64,000 nt of DNA from Pomphorhynchus laevis (lineage: Eukaryota > Acanthocephala > Palaeacanthocephala > Echinorhynchida > Pomphorhynchidae): NCBI GenBank assembly GCA_012934845.2, contig WNNJ02001732.1:62001-126000 (forward strand), read 5' to 3'. Made by a program: the position numbers and the translations under genes. Numbering within the stretch: the first letter of the stretch is position 1; each line of letters opens with the position of its first letter. The notes beneath the pieces are model-generated. The model ran no database searches, was not told the origin of the DNA, and saw nothing but the letters and a program-made list of their open reading frames with translations. Positions 22,846 to 35,674 of the stretch are shown piece by piece.

Positions 22846-22984
22846 CTGATTTTGTACCGATGAATGAGGTATTCAATACTAATAACTACCAACGTGTTGA
22901 ATATAGTTAGGTTCTGCATTATCCTCATAATAATTTATATTTTATATATTTGTATAAATATATTATATTTTTTATATATATTGA

Positions 22985-23953
22985 AATTTAAAATAAAAAT
23001 CAATTTTTATGAATTGACTAATAAATAACATACAACGTATAATAATAAAGAATAGAAGTCATCAGGAAGAACTGCTATAAAATCAGGTTTATGCAGCTAT
23101 TCTCGACTCAACATAGAAGCGGGGCCATCGGGAGGAACTGCTATGCTATCAGGTTTCAGCCCCTAACTCATCTACCCAACATAGTAGCGGGGCCAAACAC
23201 GTGTTAAGGACGTATTTCCTCTGATTAAATTTGATTATCTAGTGTATCTTATTATAATACAAAGTATATTATTTATTATCCATCCATAAAATTCTTCCGC
23301 TTAATAGTTTAAATTTTTTAAATAATATTTTGTTGATTCATATATATTATATATGATTATTGTGTTCATTTGTATATTTTACTATTTTCCTCGTTAATTT
23401 TTTTATTTGTTTAAAATACAAATGAAATTTTTAAATGATTTTGAAGAAAGCCAATATCATTACAAATTGTTGCAATTCTTAAAATTTCATTATTTAATGT
23501 ATTATATTTTATATTATATGGTATGCATGAATGCTCATGCAAAAATATGTTTCTTGTAAATTTAAATATGCCATCTTTACGATATAAATTAATAGTAGTT
23601 TTAGTTAATGTTAATTTAATGTTCATATCTAGATATACACCTTCTTTATCATCAATATTGGTTTTGTTAAGAATAAGGCTTTCTGGATAAATGTGCTCAC
23701 TAATTGAATAAAAATTATTAGAATTAAATACACATATATCATCAACACATCTAAACATATATTTCATTTCTTTATACAATTTAGATTTAGTTTTTACACA
23801 GTTATGAACAAATTCATATTCTATAAAGCTTAAAAACAAGTCAGCTATAATTGGGTTACTTTTACCACCCATTGGAACACATTTTACTTGTCTAAATATA
23901 TATATGTCCCTACCTTGATAATGGTAGGTAGTGTAATGGATATAGCAATCCAT
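22985..23953 (-). pseudogene. Penelope-like RT fragment, family 2 (copy B), with duplicated terminal module
   Basis: RT frame 23411-23953 on the minus strand holds FRQVKCVPMGG (usually KGVPMGG), LFLSFIEYEFVHNC, CVDDICVFN (YIDD changed to CVDD), YLDMNIKL and FLHEHSCIPYN up to FLQNHL, then loses frame. The terminal module downstream (23035-23215) is partly doubled: two aggaactgctat...cagg units about 80 bp apart. It sits in or next to SF3B2 intronic sequence. Confidence 0.7.
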
Positions 23954-23959
23954 TATGAG

Positions 23960-24484
23960 GATTGTTATGTGTTCAACTTAAATATATGTATCCGTTTTAA
24001 TATTTTCTCATTTTTTATATGTTATATAATCAAAAGAATTCTTTAATCGAAAATAGTTAAAAATGGTATATAATTGATAAAAATTATGGGAGCTGGATCA
24101 ACAAAAGAGGAAAAATTTTATTTGCTTTTCGTTAACCTCTGTTAGCATCATCAGAAAATTAAATAAAATTTAATAAAATTTAATGCATCGTTTTCTGAGG
24201 AAATATTTGGTTTGCGAAAATCAAATAAAATTCTTTAATCATTCACAATATTTAGTATATACAAAAGCCATTTCCACTATCTTAACAGTATGTATTGTTT
24301 CTATAGATGATTTCAAGGAGTAATATATGTTGTTTTTTAAATTATAAAATGATCATCATGTATAATCGGTATATTTCTAAAAAGTGCACATGGAACCAAT
24401 ATAAAAAATATCATCATTGATGAGACTAAATTGATCTGGCTCGAATTTCATCGGATCGACGTTTAAAGTCTATTAAAAATCAAT
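23960..24484. other. AT-rich DNA, probably intronic
   Basis: No gene recognised. A short direct repeat (aataaaatttaataaaattta) occurs near 24160. A possible small minus-strand exon FKRRSDEIRARSI follows an AG near 24470, but it cannot be supported further. Confidence 0.3.
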
Positions 24485-24673
24485 TTAATAATGCATGTAG
24501 CTATTAGCTTTGAATTCCCTATTCAATAATTGCATGTGATGTTGGTACGCATCGTGTCCATTTTTCGATTGATTTTGAGAGCGTTGATATGAATTAGATG
24601 GTGTCATCACTGGATTTAGAAACGGTGGCGGAGGAACCGGGAAAGGAAATGACGTAAACGAATTGAAATTCAT
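24485..24673 (-). CDS. Possible N-terminal SF3B2 exon or unrelated Pro/Asn-rich exon
   Basis: After a good acceptor (tttcag at about 24679-24674) the minus strand reads MNFNSFTSFPFPVPPPPFLNPV then MTPSNSYQRSQNQSKNGHDAYQHHMQ before a stop. The Pro-rich FPFPVPPPP run recalls the Pro-rich N-terminal half of SF3B2 proteins, and strand and position (1.6 kb upstream of the next SF3B2 exon) agree. No clear donor site is seen before the stop, so it could also be the terminal exon of another gene. Confidence 0.35.
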   Translation of the reverse strand: MNFNSFTSFPFPVPPPPFLNPVMTPSNSYQRSQNQSKNGHDAYQHHMQLLNREFKANSYMHY

Positions 24674-25059
24674 CTGAAATGTATTTGTCATAATTTAAAT
24701 AAATCAATAATTAGAGTTTACAAATATGTACTGCCAAATAGAAGTTTTGTACAGAAGACAGTTATTTATTATGCAAAATATAAACGTTACAGTGAGAGAA
24801 TTAACTCTAGTTTATTAAATAAAACATTAAATTTGGTATTAATTTAACATTAAAATCAGCGGATAAAACAACAATTAACATTTGAACAGATTTTGCCAGG
24901 AAGGAAATGTGCTGATATCCTTATTCGGATTAGAGCCGGTACTTAAATTATTAAATTATCAAAACTTATAACTATGCAACCGAATAAAAGTAGAGAAGTA
25001 AGACACCATAATTGCACAATCAAAATGTATATACCGATGGGTGGCAGCGAGAAAACGGC

Positions 25060-26497
25060 ATTCAACCGAACTTCGAAATCCACCAACACGTGTATTTAAC
25101 TGTAAATCGGAAGAAATATTATACATTGGTATGTGCAGACTATGTAGCGCACAATACCTAGGTGAGTAAGGACGGTCAAAGAATATTTCAACGAAGAACT
25201 AGAATACGAGCAGCATATGTAAAGTACTGAGGCGTGATGATTTCAATCTAGTTGAATCGGAATGTAGAAAATCAACACTCAAAAAGTGGACTAAAGTGTT
25301 ATACAATGCATCGCATTCCTTACAACGAACTATCACGCAGCTCTATATTCATGTTTTTCGGATAGATCTCAAACAGAACCATTATGATTTTACATTATAT
25401 AATGAAGTATGATTAAAATATTATATTATACGAAAATCCAAACAGTTACTATCGATATTGAGATTATCATGGATATTTGCAGATCAGATTAGGAGAAGCG
25501 AGTACGGAAACTGTTCCAAAAAATGTGATAGTTGACTATGCTAAGGGATTTTCTTTTGTAATGATCGCGATGTGTAGAGCATGTGGCAGTCTATCAAAAG
25601 TGGGATTATACAAGTGCAAGATGAATTTGCTCCCATGCGTGTATTTAACAAGCATAAGAGGTCTAATAAACTCACGTGGTTTGATATTTAAATAAAGCGT
25701 TGTATAGGGTTCAGAAATAAAGCGTGCAGTCCCTGGAGGAAAAGTGAAGGTTTATATAGTGAGTACAAACGAATTCGTAATGAATGTAATCGCTTAAAAT
25801 CGGAAAAGATATACGTGTACGAGAATGATGTTGATATGTCTTTGGTACAAACACCCAAGCGATTTTGGAATTATGCTTGTCGAATCAAAAGTATCTAATA
25901 GTGTTCGACGCATTCGTATCAGAAATGAATTTGTTGAGATCCTAAGATAAATCGCTGAAGCGTCCACTTGTGTGCTTGCGCTATCTTTAAAAAGAGATAA
26001 TGATTATAAAGTCAACAGTTTGATGGCTCATCAATCTGTCAGAGTCCGTGCATAATTGTCACAATGAAGGAAGTTGAAAGATAGCTATCCAGATTATCTA
26101 AATGTATACCAGCTAGGCCTGACGATATCCCAACTTATGTCCTTGATCGCTTGAAATGTATACTAGCATACCGCTTTCAAAATTATTTAATGTTTCTCTC
26201 AATCCGTCGATAATTTCAAATGATTGGAAATGAGTGATTGTGGTACCACTTCCAAAAACGAAAAACGCTTGTGATGTAGATACCTTTAGGCCTAGAAGTT
26301 TACCATCTACTGTAAGATACTTGAAAGAATTTTCACAAAAGTTTAATAAGCGTCATGAATTCAATAAACTATTTGAGTGACTCGCCGCACGGTTTTCTAC
26401 ATGACCGCTCATGCTTAACGAATATTTTGAGTGCCGTGGACAATATGCTGATACAATTTCAGGTGGATTAATCATCGATGTCATATATTTTGATTTC
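25060..26497 (+). pseudogene. LINE family X fragment (linker and RT start), left palindrome arm
   Basis: In shifting frames: NKALYRVQK, YKRIRNECNRLKSEKIYVYENDVD, QTPKRFWNYACRIKS (linker between endonuclease and RT in CR1/jockey-like LINEs), then VVPLPKTKNACDVDTFRPRSL (RT block 1) and VIYFDFFKAFECV (block A). Interrupted in block A by LINE Y at 26532. Relatives are at 27355-28260, 28560-28970, 32742-33725 and 37570-38795. Many stops; dead. Confidence 0.65.
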
Positions 26498-26531
26498 TTT
26501 AAGGCATTCGAATGCGTTCGAATGCCTTAAA

Positions 26532-27345
26532 CTCATACGCGACTCTCCCATAAGAACATATCAACCTCCAACGTGTCCACTCAAACCACCCAGTCGTTTC
26601 TGATGTCATTTATTAACCGACTGATCATGTCACCACATGCACCTCTAATCCCATGTCTTCACTTACCGGCACCCCCGTCTCTTCCCTTCTGTCTCGTTTG
26701 TCAATAACCTTCATCCCTCAATCAAAATCACCTCCACCAACCTCAACAATCCTTCCACTCATAATTTTTCCTCACATATTATCCAAATCATCTTTGTCTT
26801 CCGCTGTCAAACCTTCTCCCTTGATATCCTCAACTCCCAGCTCTCCTATCAGAATCTCACCAACTCACGTTAGTCGTCCTCTTTGACGGAAACGCTTTCC
26901 TTCTCGCGATCGTTGCGTCATCGTCACTAATATCACTCCTTCCACCTCTTTATATCTACAAGCACGTCTCGACCACGATGTTTCCGCATTCAGATACATC
27001 CTCTCGTCTCTTGTTCCTGTGGATAAACCATCCTTTTTCAACAACATCTCTCCTGTCGCACTCATCCACCTAAACAAATCTTTTCAATCTAATCCTTTCC
27101 AGCCCCCTTTCATAAAAGTTGTTTTCAAGCTTCGCTCTTACGCGTCCTCTGTCATCTCCCAACGATTCAAACTCATGTCCTCTTCAGCCATTCGCATTTT
27201 CCCCGATCGCACCCCCTCCAAACTCGATCAATTCTCATCTGCCCGCATCAAAATCGCCGTCGCGAGGAAAACGACGAAACATCTCTCTCTATCCGAAACA
27301 TCGACGGAAATTTTCAAGTTGTCTACACCCGCCCAAAAATTCATG
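26532..27345 (+). pseudogene. LINE Y 5' portion (ORF1), inverted copy
   Basis: Nearly identical to the reverse complement of 31898-32707. Holds the first ORF1 part (MSSLTGTPVSSLLSRLSITF) and the later part (SPVALIHLNKSFQSNPFQPP...), split by frameshifts. GC-richer than its surroundings. Stops abruptly at 27345, where LINE X sequence resumes. Confidence 0.7.
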
Positions 27346-27354
27346 GTTCTCTCC

Positions 27355-28260
27355 ATAGTCAATAATTTCAAATGATTTGAATTGAGTGATTGTGGTACCA
27401 CTTCCAAAAACGAAAAACGCTCGTGATTTAGATACCTTTAGGCCTATAAGCTTACCATCTACTGTAAGTAAGATACTTGAAAGAATTTTCACAAAAGTTT
27501 AATAAGCGTCATGAGTTCAATAAACTATTTGAGCGACTCGCCGCGCGGTTTTCTACATGACCGCTCATGCTTAACGAATATTTTGCGTATATGCAAAGAA
27601 TACTATACCTACGTAATTAGTGTGAAAGAACTCGAGATAGTTACGAGTCATCGTGATATTAGGATTTTTATCGATTCATCTTTAAAGACTACATCATCAC
27701 GACGTTCAGTTAGGCAAAGCTAGAAAGATAATGCACACAATAAAAATTGCTTTTTGAGAACTCCATTTTCGCTCACGCTGATGTTCAACTAGTTAGTGCG
27801 ACCAATAGTTAATTATTGCTCTTCATATTGTTTTCCATGTACATGATTTGAACTGAATGCTGTCGATGCGGTTCTTCGCTGTATCACGCGTCTATGCCCA
27901 GACAACGAATTTACCTTATCCTGAGAGACTCAAAGTGATCGGCATTTTCGAAACATAGTTGAGATTACTGTATACCAACTTAGTTGTAACGTAAAAATTA
28001 TTGTACAAATTTGATGGATATCCTTCAATATTATAGCGTGTTGTGATAATCTATTCAGCAGAGTTCATTTGATGATATTTTTTAAGAAGCATACAGGGAA
28101 ACTATCGCATGTCTCAAGATTGTTTAGACATTTGCTTAACGTGTAGAATAGTCTTCTTGGATACGTTGCTTCCACAACGATGATTTTATTTTAAAAGCAT
28201 TTGCGAATGTATAAAACAAATGAATGATTTGAATATGATATATTTATTCTATTTTCGTTT
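27355..28260 (+). pseudogene. LINE family X fragment (RT and C-terminus)
   Basis: Repeats the block-1 region (VVPLPKTKNARDLDTF) and continues SPRGFLHDRSCLTNILRIC (block 2), then jumps by deletion to VKELEIVTSHRDIRIFIDSSLK and LVRPIVNYCSS, the usual C-terminal LINE blocks. Ends near 28260, where an inverted copy of the same tail begins at 28560. Confidence 0.6.
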
Positions 28261-28559
28261 GCAGACTGTTTAGCCATATACGCTTTGTCTGGTATTTAAT
28301 AAATATTATCACTTCGGCAAGTCAAATAATGAGAGATTAACGCATGTGATGTACTGCCACGAAGAACGTTTCGGTGCTTAAGGAAGCATATTAAAGCACA
28401 TATTAAAATGTTTTAAAACAATTCAGAAATGCAACTTACATATCCACAAATTGAAGTTCTCAATTTAGGTTGACAAAATTTTTCAGTCTGCTCACGAAAA
28501 TAAAATGAATTGAAATTAAAAAATATAGAAGTTATAAAGCTAATAAAATCAGAGATAAT

Positions 28560-28970
28560 ATATCATATTCAAATCATTCATTTGTTTTATACATTCGCAA
28601 ATGCTTTTTAAATAAAATCAGCATTGTCGAGGCACAACCACGAAGTTCTTGCCTCGACAGGAAGACTATTCAAAAAGACTATTGCGATATCCATCAAATT
28701 TGTTCAATAATTTCCACGTTGAAACCATATCGATAAATAATAACCTGAACTTTATGTCGAATATGCCGATCACTTTGAGTCTATCAGGATAAAGTAAATT
28801 CCTACAGACTGTGCATAGACGCGTATTACGACGAAGAACATTTTCGTCAGCCTTCAATTCAGTTCGTGTACATAAAAACAATATGGAGAACAATACACAA
28901 GTATTGATCGCACTAACGAGTTGGGCGGCAGCTTGAGCGGAAATGGAGTTATTCTCAAAAAACAATTCTT
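28560..28970 (-). pseudogene. LINE family X C-terminal fragment, inverted
   Basis: Minus-strand frame reads LVSAINTCVLFSILF, then LCTVCRNLLYPDRLKVIGIF and MVSTWKLLNKFDGY, the conserved C-terminal 'YPDRLK.LG' block of CR1/jockey-like RTs. It pairs with 27800-28260 as an inverted repeat (for example gcatttgcgaatgtataaa at both). Confidence 0.6.
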
Positions 28971-29164
28971 AAGTGTGCATTATTTTTCTTGCTTTGTTTA
29001 CCTTGAGGTACATCATATATAACACAGCGTTGAGACGGGAAAGCATAATCTACCCTTACACAAAATTGACGAACACTCATGAAGTGCTTAATCTAACGAG
29101 TTAGGTAATGATCGACACTAACAGACTCGAGAATAATTATTAATTCAGTATGAGGAACAAAAGA

Positions 29165-32100
29165 AACAAGGATTTATTTTAACGTGGCAAACGCGTGCCA
29201 GCGCACACTTACATGACCACAACAAAACAAAAATGTAAATCATGTGTCGAGGAGGTGTTCGTTCAGGCGAGTGGGGCGGCGACGAGGAAGGGTCGGAGAC
29301 CGTAGTTGTTGGAGTAATTGGGAAGTGGAGTAAGAGGGAATGACTGGAACGCAGCGATAAAGAGGTGGGGGCGAGTGTCGTTTAATGATTATTCGTTGTA
29401 GGGGTAGGATGATGGATTTTGGAGAATTTGCGAAAATGCTAAGTAATCGATTTTAGGGATAAGAAGCAATGAAAGAAGAGACATACAAGAACGGAAGTCG
29501 ATAAGGGGGAGATACGGCGGATGCCACGTAGAATTAAGTTCGACGAGCGGATATTGTCACGGACGAAGGGTTTAAGGGAAAGGTGATCATCGAAATAGAA
29601 GCCTAATAAAGTAAGATTATGTACTATGGGATGATAAATGAGGCAAAAGATACAGTGGGAGGAGATATGTTTGGTTTACGGGGGAAGATCCACATTATTT
29701 TGGACTTGTCGGGGTTTAGAACGAGATGGAAATTGGATAGACGTTTGTAGATAGAAGAAATACAGTTGGAGGCAGAAATGCCGATATCGTGTATGCGATG
29801 TGCGGTTGCATAAGCGAAGATTAGGATGTCATCGGCGTATTACATGACGTTAAAGGAGTAAGGTTTGATAAACGGAGAGAGATCGCCAAGCAGAAGAGAG
29901 AAATGCAGGGTACCAAGGACTGAACCTTGTGGGACCCCGCAAAAAATAAGGATGGGAGGGAGTGTGATGAATTAGAACAGACGCGAAAAGAATATCGGAT
30001 AGATATGAAGCAAACCATGCAACGGAGGAAGAAATGCCATAATGATAATGAAGCAGAGAAAGGAGGATGGAGTTGTCGTCGATGTCGAAGGCGGATGAGA
30101 GATCTAGAGAGATGATAACACTATATAGAGCCTTGTCACGAGAAATGAGTAGTTCGTTGTAAACTTTCATGCAGGCGATTTCTTTGGAGTGATTAGAGCG
30201 GAAACCGGATTGGAAAGGAGGGTACATATTGGATGACGAGAGATAAGCGTTGATCCGTATAAAGATGAGGCGTTCTAAAAACGCTTAGAAAGAGTAGGGA
30301 GTAGTGAAATGAAGCGATAGCTACAAGGAAGGGGTCGATCAATTGTTTCTTAAGGAGGGGACGAACGATTGCGGATTTCCCGAGTGAAGGGAATGTACGA
30401 CTGCGGATGGACGAGTTAAACAAGGTTATGAGAAAAGGGGATATAGATGATCATATGGATTTAAGTATGTGGGTAGGCAGGGGATCGGCATGTGAGGTTT
30501 TGTTGGGCAAGGACATGAGGACAGATAAGATTTCGATAGATGAAACAGGGAGAAGATGAAAGAGTTTCGGGAGGATAAGGCGAGGCGAGTAACTGTGAGA
30601 TGGAATGGATACGGGGTTGTGAGAGAGCAACGTCGATACTTTGGTCTGGAGAAATGACGAATAATCATGGAGATTGATGCTGCGAGGCGAAGAGGAGCGA
30701 GCAAGTATTGAGTTAAAAGTATGCCAGAGAGCCTTAGAGTTGAATGAAGTGTTGATTTTATTCTGCCAGAAGGAGTGGCATTTGGTACGTAGTAGGTTGA
30801 GATGAGACCGGCGAAGAGCAAGATAGGAATCACGGAAAAATAGAGTAAACGAGCGGAAATCACGTCTGAGAGAGCGGTGATAGACTCGAAAATCATTACG
30901 GAGTCAACGCTTTGAGAGTAGGCATTGGATGTCAATCCATGGGGCACGGTGCAAGCGACGGTGTGGGTGAGGCTTGAAGCACAAGAGAAGATCGAGAACG
31001 GATGTGAGTTTAGAGTCGAAAAGAAAGGCAAGATCGTGAGGAGAGGAATATGTTATTGTGGAATAGGATAGAGACGATTTGAGTAAAGCAAAGCGGAGAA
31101 GAGAGAGGTCAAGATATCTTCAAGGGCGACGTAGGATTGTAGGTGTGTGAGGAGGGGTGTGGTTGTGAGTGAGATAAAGGGTTACGAGAAAGTGATCGGA
31201 TAAACCAGGATCGAAGATGGACAGTGAGGTGTAGCCAGCAAAATGTTCGGGGACAGCGATGATACCGATTGTCCCGCCAAGGATATGTGTAGGAGCAGTG
31301 GTGATGGGTTTGTAGTTATAGTTGGATCGAATGTTGATGAACTAGATGGAATCGACGGAAGAGGGGCGGTCGAGGCGGGTGTTGAAGTCGCCAAGAACGA
31401 TTGAAAAGATGGATGACAAAGAACAGTGAGACAGAAGGTCAGCGAGTTTGGTAAACAAATAAGGAGGTAGAAGCAGATGAACCAGGACGGTATACAATGG
31501 CAAGATCTAGAGTGATCGGGTTAGAAGAACGACAAGTGAGAAGTTCAAAAGAGCAAGGACTGAAAGGGAAAGTGATTTTGCGAATAGACGCGGGGTAACG
31601 GGCGAATGCGACAATGCCGCCATGATTAGAGAATGTAGAACAGGATTAGCTAAGGGGGCAAGCGGATTCGACTAGTGAGCAACCGGCAGAGAGCAAACTG
31701 CGGATGGAGAGATTGTCGGCATCGGAGTGCCATGATTCAGTGCGGCAGAATATATCGATGAATTGCTTGGTGAATAGTTGAGGATGATATCGGATTTATT
31801 GAGAATAGATCTAGTGTTGAAGAGGCCGAGTCGGACACCGTGTGTGGTGGTGATGGAGGCTAGTAAGAAGACACGTAGGGGAGATAAAGCGCCATCGAAT
31901 TTTTGGGCGGGTGTGGACAACTTGAAAATTTCCGTCGATGTTTCGGATGGAGAGAGATGTTTCGTCGTTTTCCTCGCGACGGCGATTTCGATGCGGGCAG
32001 ATGAGAGTTGATAGATTTTGGAGGGGGTGCGATCGGGGAAAATGCGAATGGCTGAAGAGGACATGAGTTTGAACCGTTGGGAGAGGACAGAGGACGAGTG

Positions 32101-32707
32101 AGAGCGAAGCTTGAAAACAACTTTTATGAAAGGGGGCTGGAAAGGATTAGATTGAAAAGATTTGTTTAGGCGGATGAATGCGACAGGAGAGATGTTGTTG
32201 AAAAAGGATGGTTTATCCACAGGAACAAGAGACGAAATGATGGATCTGAATGCAGAAACATCGTGGTCGAGACGTGCTTGTAGAGATAAAGAGGTGGAAG
32301 GAGTGATATTAGTGACGATGACGCAACGATCGCGAGAAGGAAAGCGTTTCCGTCAAAGAGGACGACTAACGTGAGTTGGTGAGATTCTGATAGGAGAGCT
32401 GGGAGTTGAGGATATCAAGGGAGAAGGTTTGACAGCGGAAGACAAAGATGATTTGGATAATATGTGAGGAAAAATTATGAGTGGAAGGATTGTTGAGGTT
32501 GGTGGAGGTGATTTTGATTGAGGGATGAAGGTTATTGACAAACGAGACAGAAGGGAAGAGACGGGGGTGCCGGTAAGTGAAGACATGGGATTAGAGGTGC
32601 ATGTGGTGACATGATCAGTCGGTTAATAAATGACATCAGAAACGACTGGGTGGTTTGAGTGGACACGTTGGAGGTTGATATGTTCTTATGGGAGAGTCGC
32701 GTATGAG
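29165..32707 (-). mobile_element. LINE Y, near full-length but degenerate L2/CR1-like element
   Basis: Minus strand, 5' end at 32707 inside LINE X. ORF1 (32586 down to about 31840): two blocks, MSSLTGTPVSSLLSRLSI and MDKPSFFNNISPVAFIRLNK then KVVFKLRSHSSSVLSQRFKL. APE endonuclease: GVRLGLFNTRSILNKSDIIL, VLGDFNTRLDRPSS and DPGLSDHFLVTL. RT: FQSGFRSNHSKEIACMKVYNEL, SLDLSSAFDIDDNSILLSLL, then YADDILIFAYATAHRI at about 29835-29790. The 3' tail (29165-29360) matches the dimer at 9107-9545 and ends in the cacgcgtttgccacgtt type terminus. Frameshifts and stops throughout. Clearly more GC-rich than the host DNA. Confidence 0.75.
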
Positions 32708-32741
32708 TTTAAGGCATTCGAACGCATTCGAATGCCTTAAA

Positions 32742-33725
32742 GAAATCAAAATATATGACATCGATGATTAATCCACCTGAAATTGTATCAGCATATTGTC
32801 CACGGCACTCCTAATATTCGGTAAGCATAAGCGGTCATGTAGAAAACAGTGCGGCGAGTCGCTCAAATAGTTTATTGAACTCATGACGCTTATTAAACTT
32901 TTGTGAAAATTTTTTCAAGTATCTTACTTACAGTAGATGGTAAACTTATAGGCCTAAAGGTATCTACATCACAAGCGTTTTTCGTTTTTAAAAGTGGTAC
33001 CACAATCACTTATTTCCAATCATTTGAAATTATCGACGGATTGAGAGAAACATTAAATAATTTTGAAAGCGGTATGCTAGTATACATTTCAAGCGATCAA
33101 GGACATAAGTTGGGATATCGTCAGGACTAGCTGGTATACATTTAGATAATCTGGATAGCTCTCTTTCAACTTCCTTCATTGTGACAATTATGCACGGACT
33201 CTGACAGATTGATGAGCCATCAAACTGTTGACTTTATAATCATTATCTCTTTTTAAAGATAGCGCAAGCACACAAGTGGACGCTTCAGCGATTTATCTTC
33301 GGATCTCAACAAATTCATTTCTGATACGAATGCGTCGAACACTATTAGATACTTTTGATTCGACAAGCATAATTCCAAAATCGCTTGGGTGTTTGTACCA
33401 AAGACATATCAACATCATTCTCGTACACGTATATCTTTTCCGATTTTAAGCGATTACATTCATTACGAATTCGTTTGTACTCACTATATGAACCTTTACT
33501 CTTCCTCCAGGGACTGCACGCTTTATTTCTGAACCCTATACAACGCTTTATTTAAATATCAAACCACGTGAGTTTATTAGACTTGTGATAGACTGCCACA
33601 TGCTTTGTGATCATTACAAAAGAAAATCTCTTAGCATAGTCAACTATCAAATTTTTTGGAACAGTTTCCGTACTCGCTTCTCCTTATCTGATCTGCAAAT
33701 ATCCATGATAATCTCAATATTGATG
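32742..33725 (-). pseudogene. LINE family X fragment, right palindrome arm
   Basis: Reverse complement of about 25456-26497 with small differences, such as a short deletion near 33590-33610. Contains the same linker and RT block 1 in broken frames, ending at block A, where LINE Y is inserted. Confidence 0.7.
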
Positions 33726-33971
33726 ATGCCTTTTTGGATTTGTATAATATAATTAAATCAGCTAACTGAGTCTACGTATTTAATATAATTATAAAATATA
33801 CAAAACATAATAATGCTAAATCAAAATTTAATAATTTTATAATAAAATAAATATTTGTTATAAGATTTTTTATAATTTGAATAAAGTTAAAATAAAAAAT
33901 TGAAATTTTGAACAAACGTCATTTTAATGAATTGACTAATAAAAAACAGTCGTTTTATCAGAATAAGGATT

Positions 33972-34076
33972 AGAGGTCATGAGGAGGAACTGCTATGCTA
34001 TTACGTTTCGTCCCCTAACTCCTCTACCCAACATAGCAGCGGGGCCAAATACGTGTTAAAAACGTATTTCCTCTGA
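33972..34076 (-). repeat. PLE terminal module (copy 5)
   Basis: Minus-strand copy with all four helices kept: agagg/cctct, aaatacgt/acgtattt, ggcccc paired with gggg plus one changed base, and ctgctatg/catagcag. The CTGATGA box is changed to CTCATGA. Confidence 0.6.
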
Positions 34077-35674
34077 TTAAATTTGATTTAATAGTATCTT
34101 ATTCCAATACAAAATATATTATTTATTATCCATCCATAAAAATTTTCCGCTAATGATTTTAAATTTATTTTTAATATTATTGTGTTGATTTATATATGTA
34201 ATTATTTTCTGTTTGATGGTATTTTTATAGTAACCTTGTTTAAAATATGTATCTATTAAATTATTCAAATGATTTTGAAGAAAGCCAATATCATTACAAA
34301 TTGTTGTATTCCTTAAAATTTCATTATTTAATGTTTATATTTTATATTATATGGTATGCATGAATGCTCATGCAAAAATATGTTTCTTGTAAATTTAAAT
34401 GTCATCTTTACGATATAAATTAAAAGTAGTTTTAATTGATGTTAATACAATGCTCATATCAAGATATATACTTTATTTATCATTAATATTAGTTTTATTA
34501 AGAATTAGGCTACTTGGATAAATGTGCTCACTAATTGAATACACATATATCATTAATGTATCGAAACATATATTTCATATATTTATATTGTTTAGATTTA
34601 GTTTTTACACAGTTATGAACAAATTCATATTCTATAAAGCTTAAAAATAAGTCAGCTATAATTGGGCTACTATTACCACCCATTGGAACACCTTTTACTT
34701 GTCTAAATATAGATGTCCCTACTTTTAAATAATTTTGATTTATTAAAATAGTTAAGGATTCTATTTATTCAATTTTATCCATATATTGTTATTTACTTGA
34801 TGGTTTAATTTTTGTTAGATATGCGTTATAGTTTTTATAACATATATATGTATATCTTCTTCCGAATATAAGATTAATTAATTTTTCTAATGCATCTTTA
34901 ATATCTGCTAAATCTAGATTGGTATAAAGCGTACTAAAATCGTACGTATTTATATTCTGAAAATTTATTCCTTTAATATTATATTTATATTTCTAAATAA
35001 TTAATATTAATTATTAATTAATACTGAAATAAAGTTTTATACCTGTATTAATTTCGATTATCCTACAATATTTTTCGAAGTGTGCTTTAATTACTTTAAG
35101 TATTTTATTCATAATAAACCGAAAGCGGTTTTAATGTACATTCAAAAGCACTACATATGAACCTTGGTTTTATTGAATTTTTATGTAATTTTAGATTTCA
35201 ATATAAAATAGGTATAGTTTTATTATCTAGTTCAACCTTTATACCCTTTTTATCCCTTATAGAACAGTGACTTGTAATAATTGTTTCTAAACTCAACTCA
35301 CTACGTTCATATGTTGGATTTACATTTAAATCATTAGAATTAACCTCTTTCATTAGTATATCATAATAAAGCTTTTTGCATATGAAGACAAAGTTATTAC
35401 TAGCTTTATCAATAGTTGTTATTATATAGTTATGCTTTAATTTAGTAAGTTCTTTATACATATCTTTATTAATTTGATCTTTCCTATTATAATTGTTTGT
35501 TATTTTAGTTTTCTCTCTAATTTTATCTAATATATAAGTTTTCCAAATGTTTATCTTTGATGTATGTAAGCTTTTACTATTAATCAGCTTATCAAAGTAA
35601 GCATTTAAGTCATTATATGTCGAATTGTAAATTTTATTTCTATTTTTATTATTATTTAATCTAATTTATACCAT

